Assembly: GCA_023383705.1 (NCBI GenBank)
Contig: JAHDYM010000010.1
Coordinates: forward strand, 1 to 57,192
Length of the DNA stretch: 57,192 nucleotides
Direction: 5' to 3'
From: Gammaproteobacteria bacterium
GTDB taxonomy: Bacteria; Pseudomonadota; Gammaproteobacteria; Steroidobacterales; GCA-2729495
Shown: piece by piece, positions 44,092 to 54,100 of the stretch
Layout of the letters: the number at the start of each line of letters is the position of its first letter
Position numbering within the stretch: position 1 is the first letter of the stretch
Position numbers and translations under genes: made by a program
Notes under the pieces: generated by a model
What the model saw: the letters and a program-made list of their open reading frames with translations, nothing else
The model's database searches: none
Told to the model about the DNA's origin: nothing

Positions 44092-44829
44092 ATGAGCACC
44101 AGCATTCTGCAACGCGACCAGCGCGCGGTACGCGGCACCATCGCCTATACCAGCAACAAGCCCGACCGCAAGGGCCAGGAGCGCGGCCGCGAGTATTTCC
44201 ATATCACCGTCCACAGCGATGGCCGTCGCACCTGCATGGCGCACTCGGAGATCGATGACCGGCCCAGCGTGATGCGCGACATCGTCTACAGCCTCGACGC
44301 GCAGTGGTTGCCGACCGACTGCTTCGTGCGCCTGAGCGTCAATGACCGTTTCACCGGTACCGGCTGGTTCCGTTTCGGCAAGGACTTCGCCGAGTGCGAG
44401 ACCTACACCGCACTCGATGGCCGGGTGACGCAGCGCATGGAAACCACCGGCAGGCTGCAGGCCTTCCAGAACCACGCGATCGTCTGCGATGCTTGGCACA
44501 TGCAGCTCTTCGACCGCAACAAGGGTCCCGGCGTGCAGAGCATCGACGAGATGCTGCTGTCCTCGCCGGATCACCGCGGTGCCACCGGGCCGATGCTGTT
44601 CCGTATCGGTTTCGGCGTGGAATATGTCGGCGAGGAGAAGATCACGGTGAAGGCGGGCACCTTCGATGCGCTGCATTACCGTTTCGTGTCTTCACCGGGC
44701 CTGCCCGAAGCGCACCCGCCGTACGACATCTGGTGCACGGCTGACGGGGATTTCATCTTCCTGAGGGGAGTGATCGGCGGTTACATGCTCACCGAGTACG
44801 AACTGGTTGCCTTCGAGCGCTCGGTCTGA
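44092..44829 (+). CDS. Hypothetical protein, no family recognised
   Basis: 245 aa, cytosolic (no signal or membrane segment). The composition is rich in strands with several tryptophans and histidines (HITVHSDGRRTCMAHSEI, GTGWFRFG, PYDIWCTADGDFIFLRGVIGGYMLTEYEL), which looks like a beta-barrel ligand-binding protein. It converges on the second VOC gene with 2 bp between stops. Function unknown. The reading frame is supported by its length, by GC codon pattern and by the tight neighbour spacing. Confidence 0.75.
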   Translation: MSTSILQRDQRAVRGTIAYTSNKPDRKGQERGREYFHITVHSDGRRTCMAHSEIDDRPSVMRDIVYSLDAQWLPTDCFVRLSVNDRFTGTGWFRFGKDFAECETYTALDGRVTQRMETTGRLQAFQNHAIVCDAWHMQLFDRNKGPGVQSIDEMLLSSPDHRGATGPMLFRIGFGVEYVGEEKITVKAGTFDALHYRFVSSPGLPEAHPPYDIWCTADGDFIFLRGVIGGYMLTEYELVAFERSV

Positions 44830-44831
44830 GG

Positions 44832-45740
44832 TCACTTCGGGCTGGCGGATGGCTCGAGTTCGATGAACTCCAGCCATTCGCCGGCCGGGCCGACCGTGAC
44901 CCCGACAGCCTGGCCCTTGTAGGGGAATTCCGCGAGCCGTGCGGGTGGTGCGCGCCAGTCCACGCGCAGTTGATCGAGCCGTTCCACGCCGATGCTGACC
45001 ATGGCGATACCCGGTGGCAGCGAGCCCTCGCGCACCTGGCGCGGCACTGACACCGCAGGATATTCATCCAGTTCGATCTCGAAGTCGCGGGGCATGGGTG
45101 CGATCGACAGCTGGTAGGTGGTCTCGGCCGGCAGATTCAGTGCCTGCGACAGCGTTTTGATCTGCCAGGCACTGGCCGGACCGGGTTTAAGTCCCAGCGC
45201 ATCCCGGTACCAGTCCTGCATGGCCGTCATCGATGGACCGCCCACCACCATGATGAAGACCCTGTCCACCGGGCTCTCGGCCGGCGCCATCGGGATCTTG
45301 AAGGCCGAGGGAATCACGCGGGTGAAATAGATGAGTTCGCCGGCCGGGCCGAAGGCCTGCATGGCGCGCGGCGCATCCGGTGCCGGCCACAGGTCCCGGG
45401 GTGGTCCGATGACGCGAAAGGCGGAACCCTGCAGTTGGCTGGCGAGGCGGTCCGGGTCGGTGACGAGGAGTTCAACGGCATTCCAGCCGAAAGTGGTGCC
45501 GGGTGCGGGCACTACCGCAGCCTTGTCTTCGATAAAGCGCAGGTAAACCGCGCTGCCGCTCGCCGGGCCCATGATCACGAACGGCTTGCCGGTCATCGCC
45601 GGTGCCGCCCACAGCGCCGCCTGTTCTGCGCTGACGACACCTCGCTGGACGGGGGTGTAGGCCAGTTCCTGGCGCCAGGGTGTCTCGACCGCTGACAGCT
45701 GGTTGACCACGATGGTGACGATGGCGATGTGTTTGAGCAT
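44832..45740 (-). CDS. VOC-fold protein, paralogue of the one at 14946-15776
   Basis: 302 aa, start ATG at 45738-45740. The N-terminal LKHIAIVTIVVNQLSAVETPW is a VOC first strand. Landmarks shared with the paralogue are WNAVEL, IGPPRDLW, GELIYFT, VDRVFIMVVGGPSMTAMQDWY and LPPGIAMVS. Two VOC modules are expected (about 1-145 and 155-290). The paired H/E metal ligands of glyoxalases and ring-cleaving dioxygenases are not obvious. Substrate unknown. Divergent from an MFS permease gene across 137 bp. Confidence 0.8.
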   Translation of the reverse strand: MLKHIAIVTIVVNQLSAVETPWRQELAYTPVQRGVVSAEQAALWAAPAMTGKPFVIMGPASGSAVYLRFIEDKAAVVPAPGTTFGWNAVELLVTDPDRLASQLQGSAFRVIGPPRDLWPAPDAPRAMQAFGPAGELIYFTRVIPSAFKIPMAPAESPVDRVFIMVVGGPSMTAMQDWYRDALGLKPGPASAWQIKTLSQALNLPAETTYQLSIAPMPRDFEIELDEYPAVSVPRQVREGSLPPGIAMVSIGVERLDQLRVDWRAPPARLAEFPYKGQAVGVTVGPAGEWLEFIELEPSASPK

Positions 45741-45877
45741 GTGGCCTGGTGATCCGGCAAGGTCCGCAGCCTGATTCTAGCCGGTCGTGATCCACCGGCA
45801 AGCGGCTTGGGGAACCGCTGTTAATCCGGTATCGTGGCCGCCGCGCACTGCAGGCCGTGCGTCAGCGGAAAACCACG

Positions 45878-47140
45878 ATGGCACAACAGAACGGCAAGTC
45901 TTTCTACTATGGCTGGGTGATCGCCTTTGCCTCGGGCTGCGTCCTGCTTCTTACCAACGGCATGACCCTGGGCGGCCTGAACGTCTTCGACAAACCGCTG
46001 CTGGATTCATTGAACGAATCGATGGGCGGCAGCGTGAGCCTGGCCGGCCTCAAGACACGCGATGCGATCACCCTCGCAGTCGCTGGACTGATGGCGCCGA
46101 TTGCCGGCGCGGCAGCCGACCGCTTTGGTGTACGCCCGCTGATGGTGGTCGGAGCACTGTGCCTGTCGCTGGGCTATTTCCTCTATTCGACGGTCGACAG
46201 CCTCAGCCAGATCTACTGGATCCACCTGCTGTTCGCCACGACGCTGGCCAGCTGCGGGCTGGTGGTCAACGTGATTCTCATCTCGCGCTGGTTCATCAAG
46301 GACCGTGGTCTCGCGCTGGGCATTGCGCTGGCCGGCACCAGCCTCGGCAACGGCACGATGCCGCCCGTCAATGCGGCACTCATGGGCGAGCTCGGCTGGC
46401 GGGCGAGCTTTGCCTGGACCAGCCTGCTGCCATTGCTGCTGATACCGGTGATCCTCTTCGTCATCCGCGAGCGTCCTGCCGACCTGGGTCCGCAGCTGCC
46501 GCTCGCCGGGCGTGCGGGCGGGGCCTCTGCGGTACCGGACGGCATGTCGCTGGCGGCAGCGCTGCGCACGCGCAACTTCTGGCTGCTGGCCTTCATCGCG
46601 ATGTTCAGTTTCTTCTCGATCATCGGCACGCAGGCGCACCTGAACCTGTACATGCTGAGTCGTGGTTTCTCGCAGATGGATGCGGGCTTCAGCTACACCG
46701 TGTTGTTCTACCTGGGCCTGCTCGGCAAGGTGCTGAACGGCCTGCTGGCCGACCGGCTGGGCAAGAAGCGGGTATTCGTTGCCACGCTCGGCGTCATGGT
46801 GGTCGGTGCCCTGGTGCTCAGGTTGCCGCAGGCCGGTGGCATCTGGGCGGGCCTCGCGCTGTTCGGCCTGGGCTGGGGTGGCCTCTATACGCTGTTGCAG
46901 CTGCTCGCGGCTGACTACTTCGGGCCGCGACACCTCGGCAAGATCCTCGGCGCGATTACCGTACTCGATACCTTCGGCGGCGGACTGGGTCCGCCGCTGA
47001 TCGGTGCGATCCGCGACAGCTCCGGTTCCTATGACCAGGCCTTCCTGCTGGTGTGCGTGCTGGTCGGACTGGCATTCGTGCTGGCCACACTGTTCCATGC
47101 CGGCACACCCGCCGATGACCGCAAGCAGACCACGACCTGA
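45878..47140 (+). CDS. MFS transporter (oxalate/formate antiporter or monocarboxylate type)
   Basis: 420 aa from ATG 45878 (GTG 45857 is a longer option). Twelve predicted helices, inner membrane. Helix 1 YYGWVIAFASGCVLLLTNG and the loop APIAGAAADRFGVRPLMVVGA resemble the monocarboxylate/oxalate-formate branch; the half-repeat loop is LGKVLNGLLADRLGKKRVF. The substrate is not known. alaA follows 13 nt later, and the divergent VOC gene may be linked functionally. Confidence 0.9.
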   Translation: MAQQNGKSFYYGWVIAFASGCVLLLTNGMTLGGLNVFDKPLLDSLNESMGGSVSLAGLKTRDAITLAVAGLMAPIAGAAADRFGVRPLMVVGALCLSLGYFLYSTVDSLSQIYWIHLLFATTLASCGLVVNVILISRWFIKDRGLALGIALAGTSLGNGTMPPVNAALMGELGWRASFAWTSLLPLLLIPVILFVIRERPADLGPQLPLAGRAGGASAVPDGMSLAAALRTRNFWLLAFIAMFSFFSIIGTQAHLNLYMLSRGFSQMDAGFSYTVLFYLGLLGKVLNGLLADRLGKKRVFVATLGVMVVGALVLRLPQAGGIWAGLALFGLGWGGLYTLLQLLAADYFGPRHLGKILGAITVLDTFGGGLGPPLIGAIRDSSGSYDQAFLLVCVLVGLAFVLATLFHAGTPADDRKQTTT

Positions 47141-47153
47141 CAGGGCGCCTCCA

Positions 47154-48383
47154 ATGCAGCAAGCAATCAAACCCAGTACCGCGCTCGGTGGCGTGCGTTA
47201 CGAAATCCGCGGGCGACTGGCGAACCAGGCGCACGAGATGGAGCGGCGCGGTTACGAGATCATTTCGCTGAACATCGGCAATCCCGGCCGCTTCGGCTTT
47301 CGCGCGCCGGAGACCATGCGCCTCGCGATCATTGAAAACCTGCACAGCGCCGAGGGCTACTGTCACCAGAAGGGCATTTTCCCCGCCCGCGAGGCGGTGG
47401 TCATGCAGCAGCAGGCGCGCGGCGTTGCCGGTGTGACTGCAGAACACGTGTTCATCGGCAACGGTGTCAGCGAGCTCATCGACCTGACCCTGCGTGCCTT
47501 GCTGGACCCCGGCGACGAGGTGCTGGTGCCGAGCCCGGACTATCCCCTGTGGACTGCCAGCGTGACCCTGAACCAGGGACGGGCAGTACACTATCCCTGT
47601 CGTCCGGAGGCCGGCTTCCAGCCGGATCCCGAGGTGATGGCGCGACTGATCACCCCGCGCACGCGCGCTATCGTCGTGATCAATCCCAATAACCCGACCG
47701 GCGCGGTTTACAGCGAGGAAATCCTGCGCGCCATCGTGCGTCTGGCAGAGAAGCACCAGCTGATCCTGTTCAGCGACGAGATCTATGACCAGATGACCTA
47801 TGACGATGCGCGCTTCGTGCCGCTGGCGCCACTGGTCAATGACACCCTGTGCGCAACCTTCAGCGGCCTGTCGAAGGTCTATCGTGCCTGTGGCTACCGG
47901 GTGGGCTGGGTTTCACTCAGCGGCGCGACACAGCAGGCGACCGACTACCTGAATGCCCTCGACCTGCTGGCATCGCTGCGTCTCTGCAGCAACGTGCCGG
48001 CACAGTGGGCGGTGCAGACGGCGCTCGGTGGCTTCCAGAGCGTCCGGGACCTGGTACGGCCCGGCGGACGGCTGTACGAATCACGGCGCGTCATCATCGA
48101 TTCGGTTGCCGAGAATCCCTACCTGTACGTGACGCCACCGGCGGGCGCGATGTATGCCTTCGTCGGCATCGACCGGAGCCGCCTGCCCAACCTGGACGAC
48201 CAGGCCTTTGCGCTCGACCTGCTGGAGAAGAAACACGTGCTGGTTGCTCCGGGCACCAGCTTCAACATCCGCGACAACAATTTCTTCCGGATCACCAACC
48301 TTCCAGATGCCGACATGCTGAAAGAGGTATTCAGGCGCATCCGGGAGTTGCTCGACAGCTATGTGGTCGAGCGCACTGCCTGA
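47154..48383 (+). CDS. alaA: Alanine-synthesising aminotransferase AlaA-like
   Basis: 409 aa fold-type I PLP transaminase. PLP lysine Lys241 in SGLSKVYRACGYRVGW, plus NIGNPGRFGF (40-49), SPDYPLW (127-133), NPNNPTGAVY (177-186), SDEIYDQM (207-214) and FRITNLPD near the end. It matches the AlaA (YfbQ) group, which makes alanine from pyruvate with glutamate. The start is ATG 47154; codons upstream are open only because they overlap the MFS gene in another frame. Its 13-nt spacing suggests co-transcription with the MFS gene. Confidence 0.93.
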   Translation: MQQAIKPSTALGGVRYEIRGRLANQAHEMERRGYEIISLNIGNPGRFGFRAPETMRLAIIENLHSAEGYCHQKGIFPAREAVVMQQQARGVAGVTAEHVFIGNGVSELIDLTLRALLDPGDEVLVPSPDYPLWTASVTLNQGRAVHYPCRPEAGFQPDPEVMARLITPRTRAIVVINPNNPTGAVYSEEILRAIVRLAEKHQLILFSDEIYDQMTYDDARFVPLAPLVNDTLCATFSGLSKVYRACGYRVGWVSLSGATQQATDYLNALDLLASLRLCSNVPAQWAVQTALGGFQSVRDLVRPGGRLYESRRVIIDSVAENPYLYVTPPAGAMYAFVGIDRSRLPNLDDQAFALDLLEKKHVLVAPGTSFNIRDNNFFRITNLPDADMLKEVFRRIRELLDSYVVERTA

Positions 48384-48403
48384 GGCATCCACCGGCGGTT
48401 TCA

Positions 48404-48446
48404 CTGCCGGCCTCGCTGCCGGCCTCGCTGCCGGCCTCGCTGCCGG
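48404..48446. repeat. 12-bp tandem repeat, about 3.6 copies
   Basis: CTGCCGGCCTCG in direct tandem copies, in the gap between alaA and the AddB-like gene. GCCGGC-rich, so it can form several alternative small hairpins. Confidence 0.93.
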
Positions 48447-48470
48447 CATGGCCGGTGCGTGCCGGCAGTG

Positions 48471-51140
48471 ATGCCGGCCGTGCACGGAATGCTGGCCGAC
48501 GGCGCTACCGTCATCACTGCCACGCATCGCCTGGCGCGCACGCTGCGGCTGGACTGGGACCGGCGACAGGCGGAATCCGGGCTGACCGTCTGGCAGAGTG
48601 CCGACATCCTGTCGCTCGATGCCTGGATCCGGCGCAGCTGGGATGCGGCGCTCGTGCTCGGCCGGCCTGCCGGCGCCCGGCGGCTGATCAGCGAGGATGA
48701 ATCGCGGCTGCTGTGGCGACGGGTTATATCGCGCTGGGCCGGCCGCAGCGCCCGCAGTGCATCTGACGTCGGCGTGCTTGTTCCACTTGCCAGTTCGGCC
48801 TGGCGCCTCTGCCAGGCCTGGGATATCGGTTTGGCCGGGCTGCAGGCCGCTGCCGACAGTGAAGACGCGCGTGCATTTGCGGCCTGGGCAGCCGACTACC
48901 AGCGCCTGTTGCTGGACGGGCAGTGGCTGGACATGGCAGGCGCGATGCAGGCCTTGACCGCCGACTTCGCCGCCGGACTGCTGCCCGCGCCACCGCAACT
49001 CGGCTGGATGGCCTTTGATCCCTGGCCACCGGCACATGCCGCGCTGAACGAGGCGCTGGCAAAGGCCGGTTGCACGACGGTCATGCTGGAGACCCCGGCG
49101 ACCCGGGCTGAAGTTTCGGTTGTCGGTTGTGCCGACGAAAGCGATGAACTGGTACAGGCAGCCGGGTGGGCGCGCCAGCGGCTCCTCGATGCGCCCGGTG
49201 CATCGATCGCCGTGATCATTCCGGAACTCGGGCAGCGGGCCGATGCGGTACGCCGGAGCTTTCTCGAGATCCTCGCGCCGGGCTGGCAGCTGCATCCGCC
49301 CTCCGTTTTGCCGCTCAGCCTGTCGGTCGGACGCGTGCTTGCCGATTACCCGGTGGTGCATGCAGCACTGCGTCTGCTGCAGGCTTCCGCCGGGCAGCCG
49401 GATTTTGAACTGCTGAGCCACGTGCTGCGCTCGGTTTATTCCGGCGGGGCAACCGCGGAGCAGGGCGGCCGTGCCGAGCTTGAGCTGCGGCTGCGCACGG
49501 CGCCTGCGGGACATGTCAGCCGGGAATTATTGCTTGCGCAGGCACGGCGTTTTGCCCCGCGTCTGGCCCAGGATTTTGCTGCCGCGACCGCCCTGCCTGG
49601 CAACAGCGATCGGCGGCTTCTGCCGAGCCAGTGGTCGGCGCTGTTCTCGCGCATGCTGGATGTCTGGGGCTGGCCCGGCGAGCGCCACCTCGACAGCGAG
49701 GAATTTCAGGCGGCAATGGCCTGGCAGGAGCTGCTGCAAGGCTGGGCCGCCTGCGATGAAGTGGCGGGCAGTATCGCGTTGCATGCCGCACTGGCGGCGG
49801 TCGAGGGCATGGCCCGCGATCGGCCGTTCATGCCCGAGGGCAACCTGGATGGGCTGCAGATTCTCAGTCTCGAGGAAGCCGTCGGCCTGCGCTTCGATCA
49901 CCTCTGGGTGTGCGGCATGACGGCCGATCGCTGGCCGCCGGCGCCACATCCGCATGCGCTGGTGCCGCTGCCGTTGCAGCGTGCGGCGGCGATCCCCGCT
50001 GCGGCGCCGGCCACGCTGCAGGCCTGGGCAGAGCGACGCTTTGCACAGCTGTGTGGCTGTGCCGGCGAACTGGTACTTAGCTGGGCAAGGCAGCGCAGTG
50101 ATGCCGAGCTGCTGATGAGCCCGCTGCTCACGATGTTCCCCGGGGTGCTGCCGGAACCGGAGCCGGTCGCGAGCAGTTCGGTGGCTGAATCCTCTCTTCC
50201 CGTTGATCGACATCCCGACCGGCATGCCGTCGCCGCTTCAGCCCGGCTGGATTCGGCAACACGGGATCCACCACCGGCCTGGCCGGCGGGTCAGCGGGTG
50301 CGCGGCGGCGCGCGCCTGCTGTCGACGCAGGCGGAGTGCCCGGCGCGCGCCTTCATAGAGGCGCGGCTGCATGGCAAGGAGCTGCCACGTCCGGGGCGTC
50401 CGCTGGATCCGCCCACGCGTGGCAACCTGCTCCACAGGCTGCTGGAACGCCTGTATGGGCAGCCCGAGTGCCGGGAGGGGCTGGCTGTGGTGTCAGAGGA
50501 GCGCCTGGCGACGCTTTTTGCCGGACTCATCGACGGTGTGCTCGACGAGGGCTTGCCACCGGCCGACGCCTTCCTGTGCCGTTTGCGCCAACTCGAACGC
50601 ACGCGCCTGTGGTCGCAACTGCTGGCGCTCGTTGCCCTCGAGAGCGAGTGGGGCAGCTTCAGCGTCGAGACGGAAACGACACGCCTGCTGAGCATGGGCT
50701 CGCTCGACCTGAAACTGCGCATGGATCGTGTCGACAGCTTCGCCGGTGGCCTGCAGCTGGTCATCGACTACAAGACCGGCACTTTCAGGCCAAAGTCATG
50801 GTGTGGCGAACGCCTGCAGGACTGCCAGCTGCCGCTCTATGCCGTCGCGACCGGTTGCCGGGGCGTGGCGGTATTGCAGTTCACGCCGGGCGCGGTCCTG
50901 GTCCGCGGTGTCGGCGATCCTGCACTCGGGCTTGCTGGCCTCGCCACCCCGCAGGACTTCTTCAGCGACCCGGCGCTGGACTGGACCGGTGTGGTCAAAC
51001 GCTGGCGCAGCCAGCTCGAGCTGCTCGCTGCGGAGTTTGCCGCCGGGGATTTTCGCGTTGATCCGGCGAATACGAAAAAGGCCTCCGGGCAGTATGCAGT
51101 GCTCACCGGCGTATACGCCGGCGAGGAGGCAGACGCATGA
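48471..51140 (+). CDS. AddB-like PD-(D/E)XK nuclease of a double-strand break repair pair
   Basis: 889 aa from ATG 48471 (GTG 48459 and ATG 48489 are alternatives; no clear ribosome site). An inactive helicase-like N-terminal and central part, then a PD-(D/E)XK nuclease domain (about 600-880) with LRMDRVDSF and LVIDYKTGTF (about 750-770), the conserved D and D-x-K. It matches the 'probable DNA repair protein' type found before AddA-like helicases in proteobacteria. One conserved Cys (CPARAFIEARL) that would start a 4Fe-4S staple is present, but the C-terminal Cys cluster seen in AddB is absent. Its stop overlaps the helicase start by 4 nt. Confidence 0.85.
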   Translation: MPAVHGMLADGATVITATHRLARTLRLDWDRRQAESGLTVWQSADILSLDAWIRRSWDAALVLGRPAGARRLISEDESRLLWRRVISRWAGRSARSASDVGVLVPLASSAWRLCQAWDIGLAGLQAAADSEDARAFAAWAADYQRLLLDGQWLDMAGAMQALTADFAAGLLPAPPQLGWMAFDPWPPAHAALNEALAKAGCTTVMLETPATRAEVSVVGCADESDELVQAAGWARQRLLDAPGASIAVIIPELGQRADAVRRSFLEILAPGWQLHPPSVLPLSLSVGRVLADYPVVHAALRLLQASAGQPDFELLSHVLRSVYSGGATAEQGGRAELELRLRTAPAGHVSRELLLAQARRFAPRLAQDFAAATALPGNSDRRLLPSQWSALFSRMLDVWGWPGERHLDSEEFQAAMAWQELLQGWAACDEVAGSIALHAALAAVEGMARDRPFMPEGNLDGLQILSLEEAVGLRFDHLWVCGMTADRWPPAPHPHALVPLPLQRAAAIPAAAPATLQAWAERRFAQLCGCAGELVLSWARQRSDAELLMSPLLTMFPGVLPEPEPVASSSVAESSLPVDRHPDRHAVAASARLDSATRDPPPAWPAGQRVRGGARLLSTQAECPARAFIEARLHGKELPRPGRPLDPPTRGNLLHRLLERLYGQPECREGLAVVSEERLATLFAGLIDGVLDEGLPPADAFLCRLRQLERTRLWSQLLALVALESEWGSFSVETETTRLLSMGSLDLKLRMDRVDSFAGGLQLVIDYKTGTFRPKSWCGERLQDCQLPLYAVATGCRGVAVLQFTPGAVLVRGVGDPALGLAGLATPQDFFSDPALDWTGVVKRWRSQLELLAAEFAAGDFRVDPANTKKASGQYAVLTGVYAGEEADA

Positions 51141-54100
51141 AGATTGCAGACACCGCACCGGACGAGGAGCTGCGTGTACGTGCGATCGAGCCGGACCGCT
51201 CCTTCCTGGTGCAGGCGCCAGCCGGAGCCGGCAAGACCGAACTGCTGATCCAGCGTTATCTGCGCCTGCTCAGCCTGGTCGAGGAACCGGAAGAGATCCT
51301 GGCGATCACCTTCACGCGCAAGGCTGCCGCCGAGATGCAACGGCGGATCTGCCTGGCACTGGCCGCCGGGACGCACGCGGCAGCGGCGGACAGCTCGAGT
51401 GCGCGTCGACAGCAGGCGCTGGTCGCGGCGGTCCGCAGCAGGGACCGCGCGCGGGGCTGGCGTCTCGGCGAATATCCCTCGCGCCTGCGCATCAGCACGA
51501 TCGACAGCCTGAATTCCGCGCTGGCGCGCAGTGCGCCGGTCAGCAGCGGAGCCAATGTCCTGCGTCCGCTGGCGACACAATTCGAACCCCTGTACCGGCA
51601 GGCTGCCAGGGATGCCCTGCGCCTTCTCGGTGAGGACGATGCAACCGGCAAGGCGGTTGCCAGCCTGCTCGGCCATTTCGACAACCAGTTCGACCGCCTC
51701 GAAACGCTGCTGGCGGAGATGCTGGCCTGTCGCGACCAGTGGCTGCCAGTCACCGGTGTGCAGATGGATGCCGGCGCGGCGCGTGCCGAACTCGAGGCAG
51801 CCCTGGCGCGCGTCGTCAGTCATGAACTCGACCAGCTCCAGGCCGCCGTGCCGCCAGACCTGCTCGACGAGATCTGCGAGGTGGTACAGGCCGCGGCGAT
51901 CAACCGCGGGACAGAGCCCGGCGGTGGTCCCGACGCCCGGCATCCGGTCGACGAGCGACTTGCCTGGTGGCAATTCACCGCGGCCACGCTGCTGACCAAA
52001 ACCGGCGGCTTGCGTTCCCGGCTCTCGGTGAAAGAGGGCTTTCCCCCGGCGCAAAAGGATCTCAAGGCGCATGCCGCCGCACTGATCGGGCGGATTGGCA
52101 CCGTCGATGGCCTGCTGCCACTGCTGGCGAGCGTGCCCGGCCTGCCACCGCCGGTCTATCCCGAGGTCCAGTGGGCTGCCCTCGAAGCGCTGTTGCGGCT
52201 GCTGCCCGTGGCGGCAGCCGGCCTCAAGCTGGTGTTTGCCGCGCAGGGCCAGACCGACTACGTGGAAATCGCGGCCGAGGGCAGGGCGGCACTCGGCGAC
52301 CTGGATGGGCCGAGTGAACTGGCGATGCGCGTGGACTGGCGTATCCGGCACGTGCTGCTCGACGAGTTCCAGGACACCTCGCAGCCGCAATACGAGTTGC
52401 TGCAGGCGCTGACCCGGGGCTGGTCGCCAGGCGACGGGCGCACGCTGTTCCTGGTCGGTGATCCGATGCAGTCGATCTACGGTTTCAGGCAGGCCGAAGT
52501 GCGGCTGTTCCTGGCCAGCCGCGACCAGGGCATGCCGGGCGTGCCGCTCGAGTTCATCCGACTGTCGGCAAACTTCCGTTCCGCGCCGCCGCTGGTCGCG
52601 TGGGTCAACCGGATCTTTCCGCAGGTCTTTCCGCCGCGCGACGATCTGCTCACCAGCGCCATCGCCTTCGTGGCGAGCGAAGCGGCGGTCGCGGCGGAGG
52701 GTACGGCTGACGATGGCGGCGAGGAGCCTGAATTCGGCGTGCGCCTGCACGCCTCGCCGTGGGCGCAGGCGGGGGAGGAGGCACAGGCGCTTGTCGGCCT
52801 GGTCGAACGCTGCCTGCAGCGCTGGCCCGACAACAGCATCGGCATCCTGGTGCGCAGCCGCGTGCATGCCGATGCGGTGGTCTCGGCGCTGCGCGGCGCA
52901 CAGATCGACTTTTCCGCACCCGACCTGGTGCAGATTGGCAAGACCGCGATCGCAGCGGAGCTGCTGGCCCTGACGCACGCGCTGCTGCACGCGGGCGATC
53001 GCCTGGCCTGGCTGTCGGTACTGCGTGCCCCCTGGTGCGGTTTGACGCTGGCCGATCTGGAAGCGCTGGCCGACCCCTCCACCGATGAGCAGTCGCCGCT
53101 GGCCGAGCGTTGCAGTGATGAGCGATGGCTCAGCCGCCTGAGTGCCGATGGCGCGATGCGGGTCAGCCGGCTTGCCGCCGCGATCAGTCGGGCCCATGCG
53201 CGCCTGGGGCAGATCGGATTGCGCGATGTGATCGAAGGCCTGTGGGTCGAACTGGGTGGTCCGGCGGTTGCCGGTGCCGACCTGCCACTCGCCGACCTGG
53301 TGCTCGATGTCATCGCCATGCATGACAAGGGCGGTGATTGCCCCGACCTGCTGGCACTGGATGAGGCGATGGCGGCCTCGCCCTCGTCATTGCCCGCCGG
53401 CAACAGCCAGGTCCAGGTGATGACGATTCACAAGGCCAAGGGCCTGCAGTTCGATACCGTCATCCTGCCCGGACTCGGCCGTGAGACGCGCAGCGACAGG
53501 AAGCCGGCCTTGCTCTGGCAGGAGGTTCCGTCAGCCGGTGGCCGGTCCGAGTTGCTCCTGGCGCCGGTGAACCAGGCTGGTGACAGGAATGCCGATCCGC
53601 TGTATGCGTTGCTGTGGCGCCTGCGCCGGCAACAGCGGCTGGCAGAAACCGATCGCCTGCTCTACGTGGCGGCAACACGGGCCCGCAAGCGATTGCATCT
53701 GTACGGCCAGCTGAAGCCGCGGGATACGGATGATCCGGCGCAGGACACGGCGTTGCCGGCGACCGGCAGCCTGCTCGAGCGCCTGTGGCCGGCACTGGCC
53801 GGGAGCTGGCCGGCGGCGACAGGGGACCCCGTCGTGCAGCCCGATGATCCGCTATCGCATTGGCGGCAACCTGCGCTGCGCCGTTTGCCTGCTGACTGGC
53901 AGCGCCCGCCACCGCCACCGGGCCTGCGCGGCAGGACCGCGGCAGCCGTGCAGGCTGGCGGCCTGGTGCCCTATGACTGGGCCAGTTCCTGGGCAAAGCA
54001 TGCCGGGTCTGTTGCGCACCGCTGGCTGCAGCACATCGCAACGGTGGGTGTCGAGCAGTTCCCCGGCGAAACAGCCGCACTGCGCCGGCTCGATCCGGGA

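Noticed and set aside
48404..48446. Possible CRISPR-like repeat array
   Set aside because: Units are contiguous 12-mers with no spacers.
50837..53323. An 828-codon open frame antisense to the AddA/AddB-like genes
   Set aside because: GC-rich shadow of the real genes. It crosses the junction of two clear genes, lacks any recognisable domain and is rich in Arg, Gln, His and Gly.
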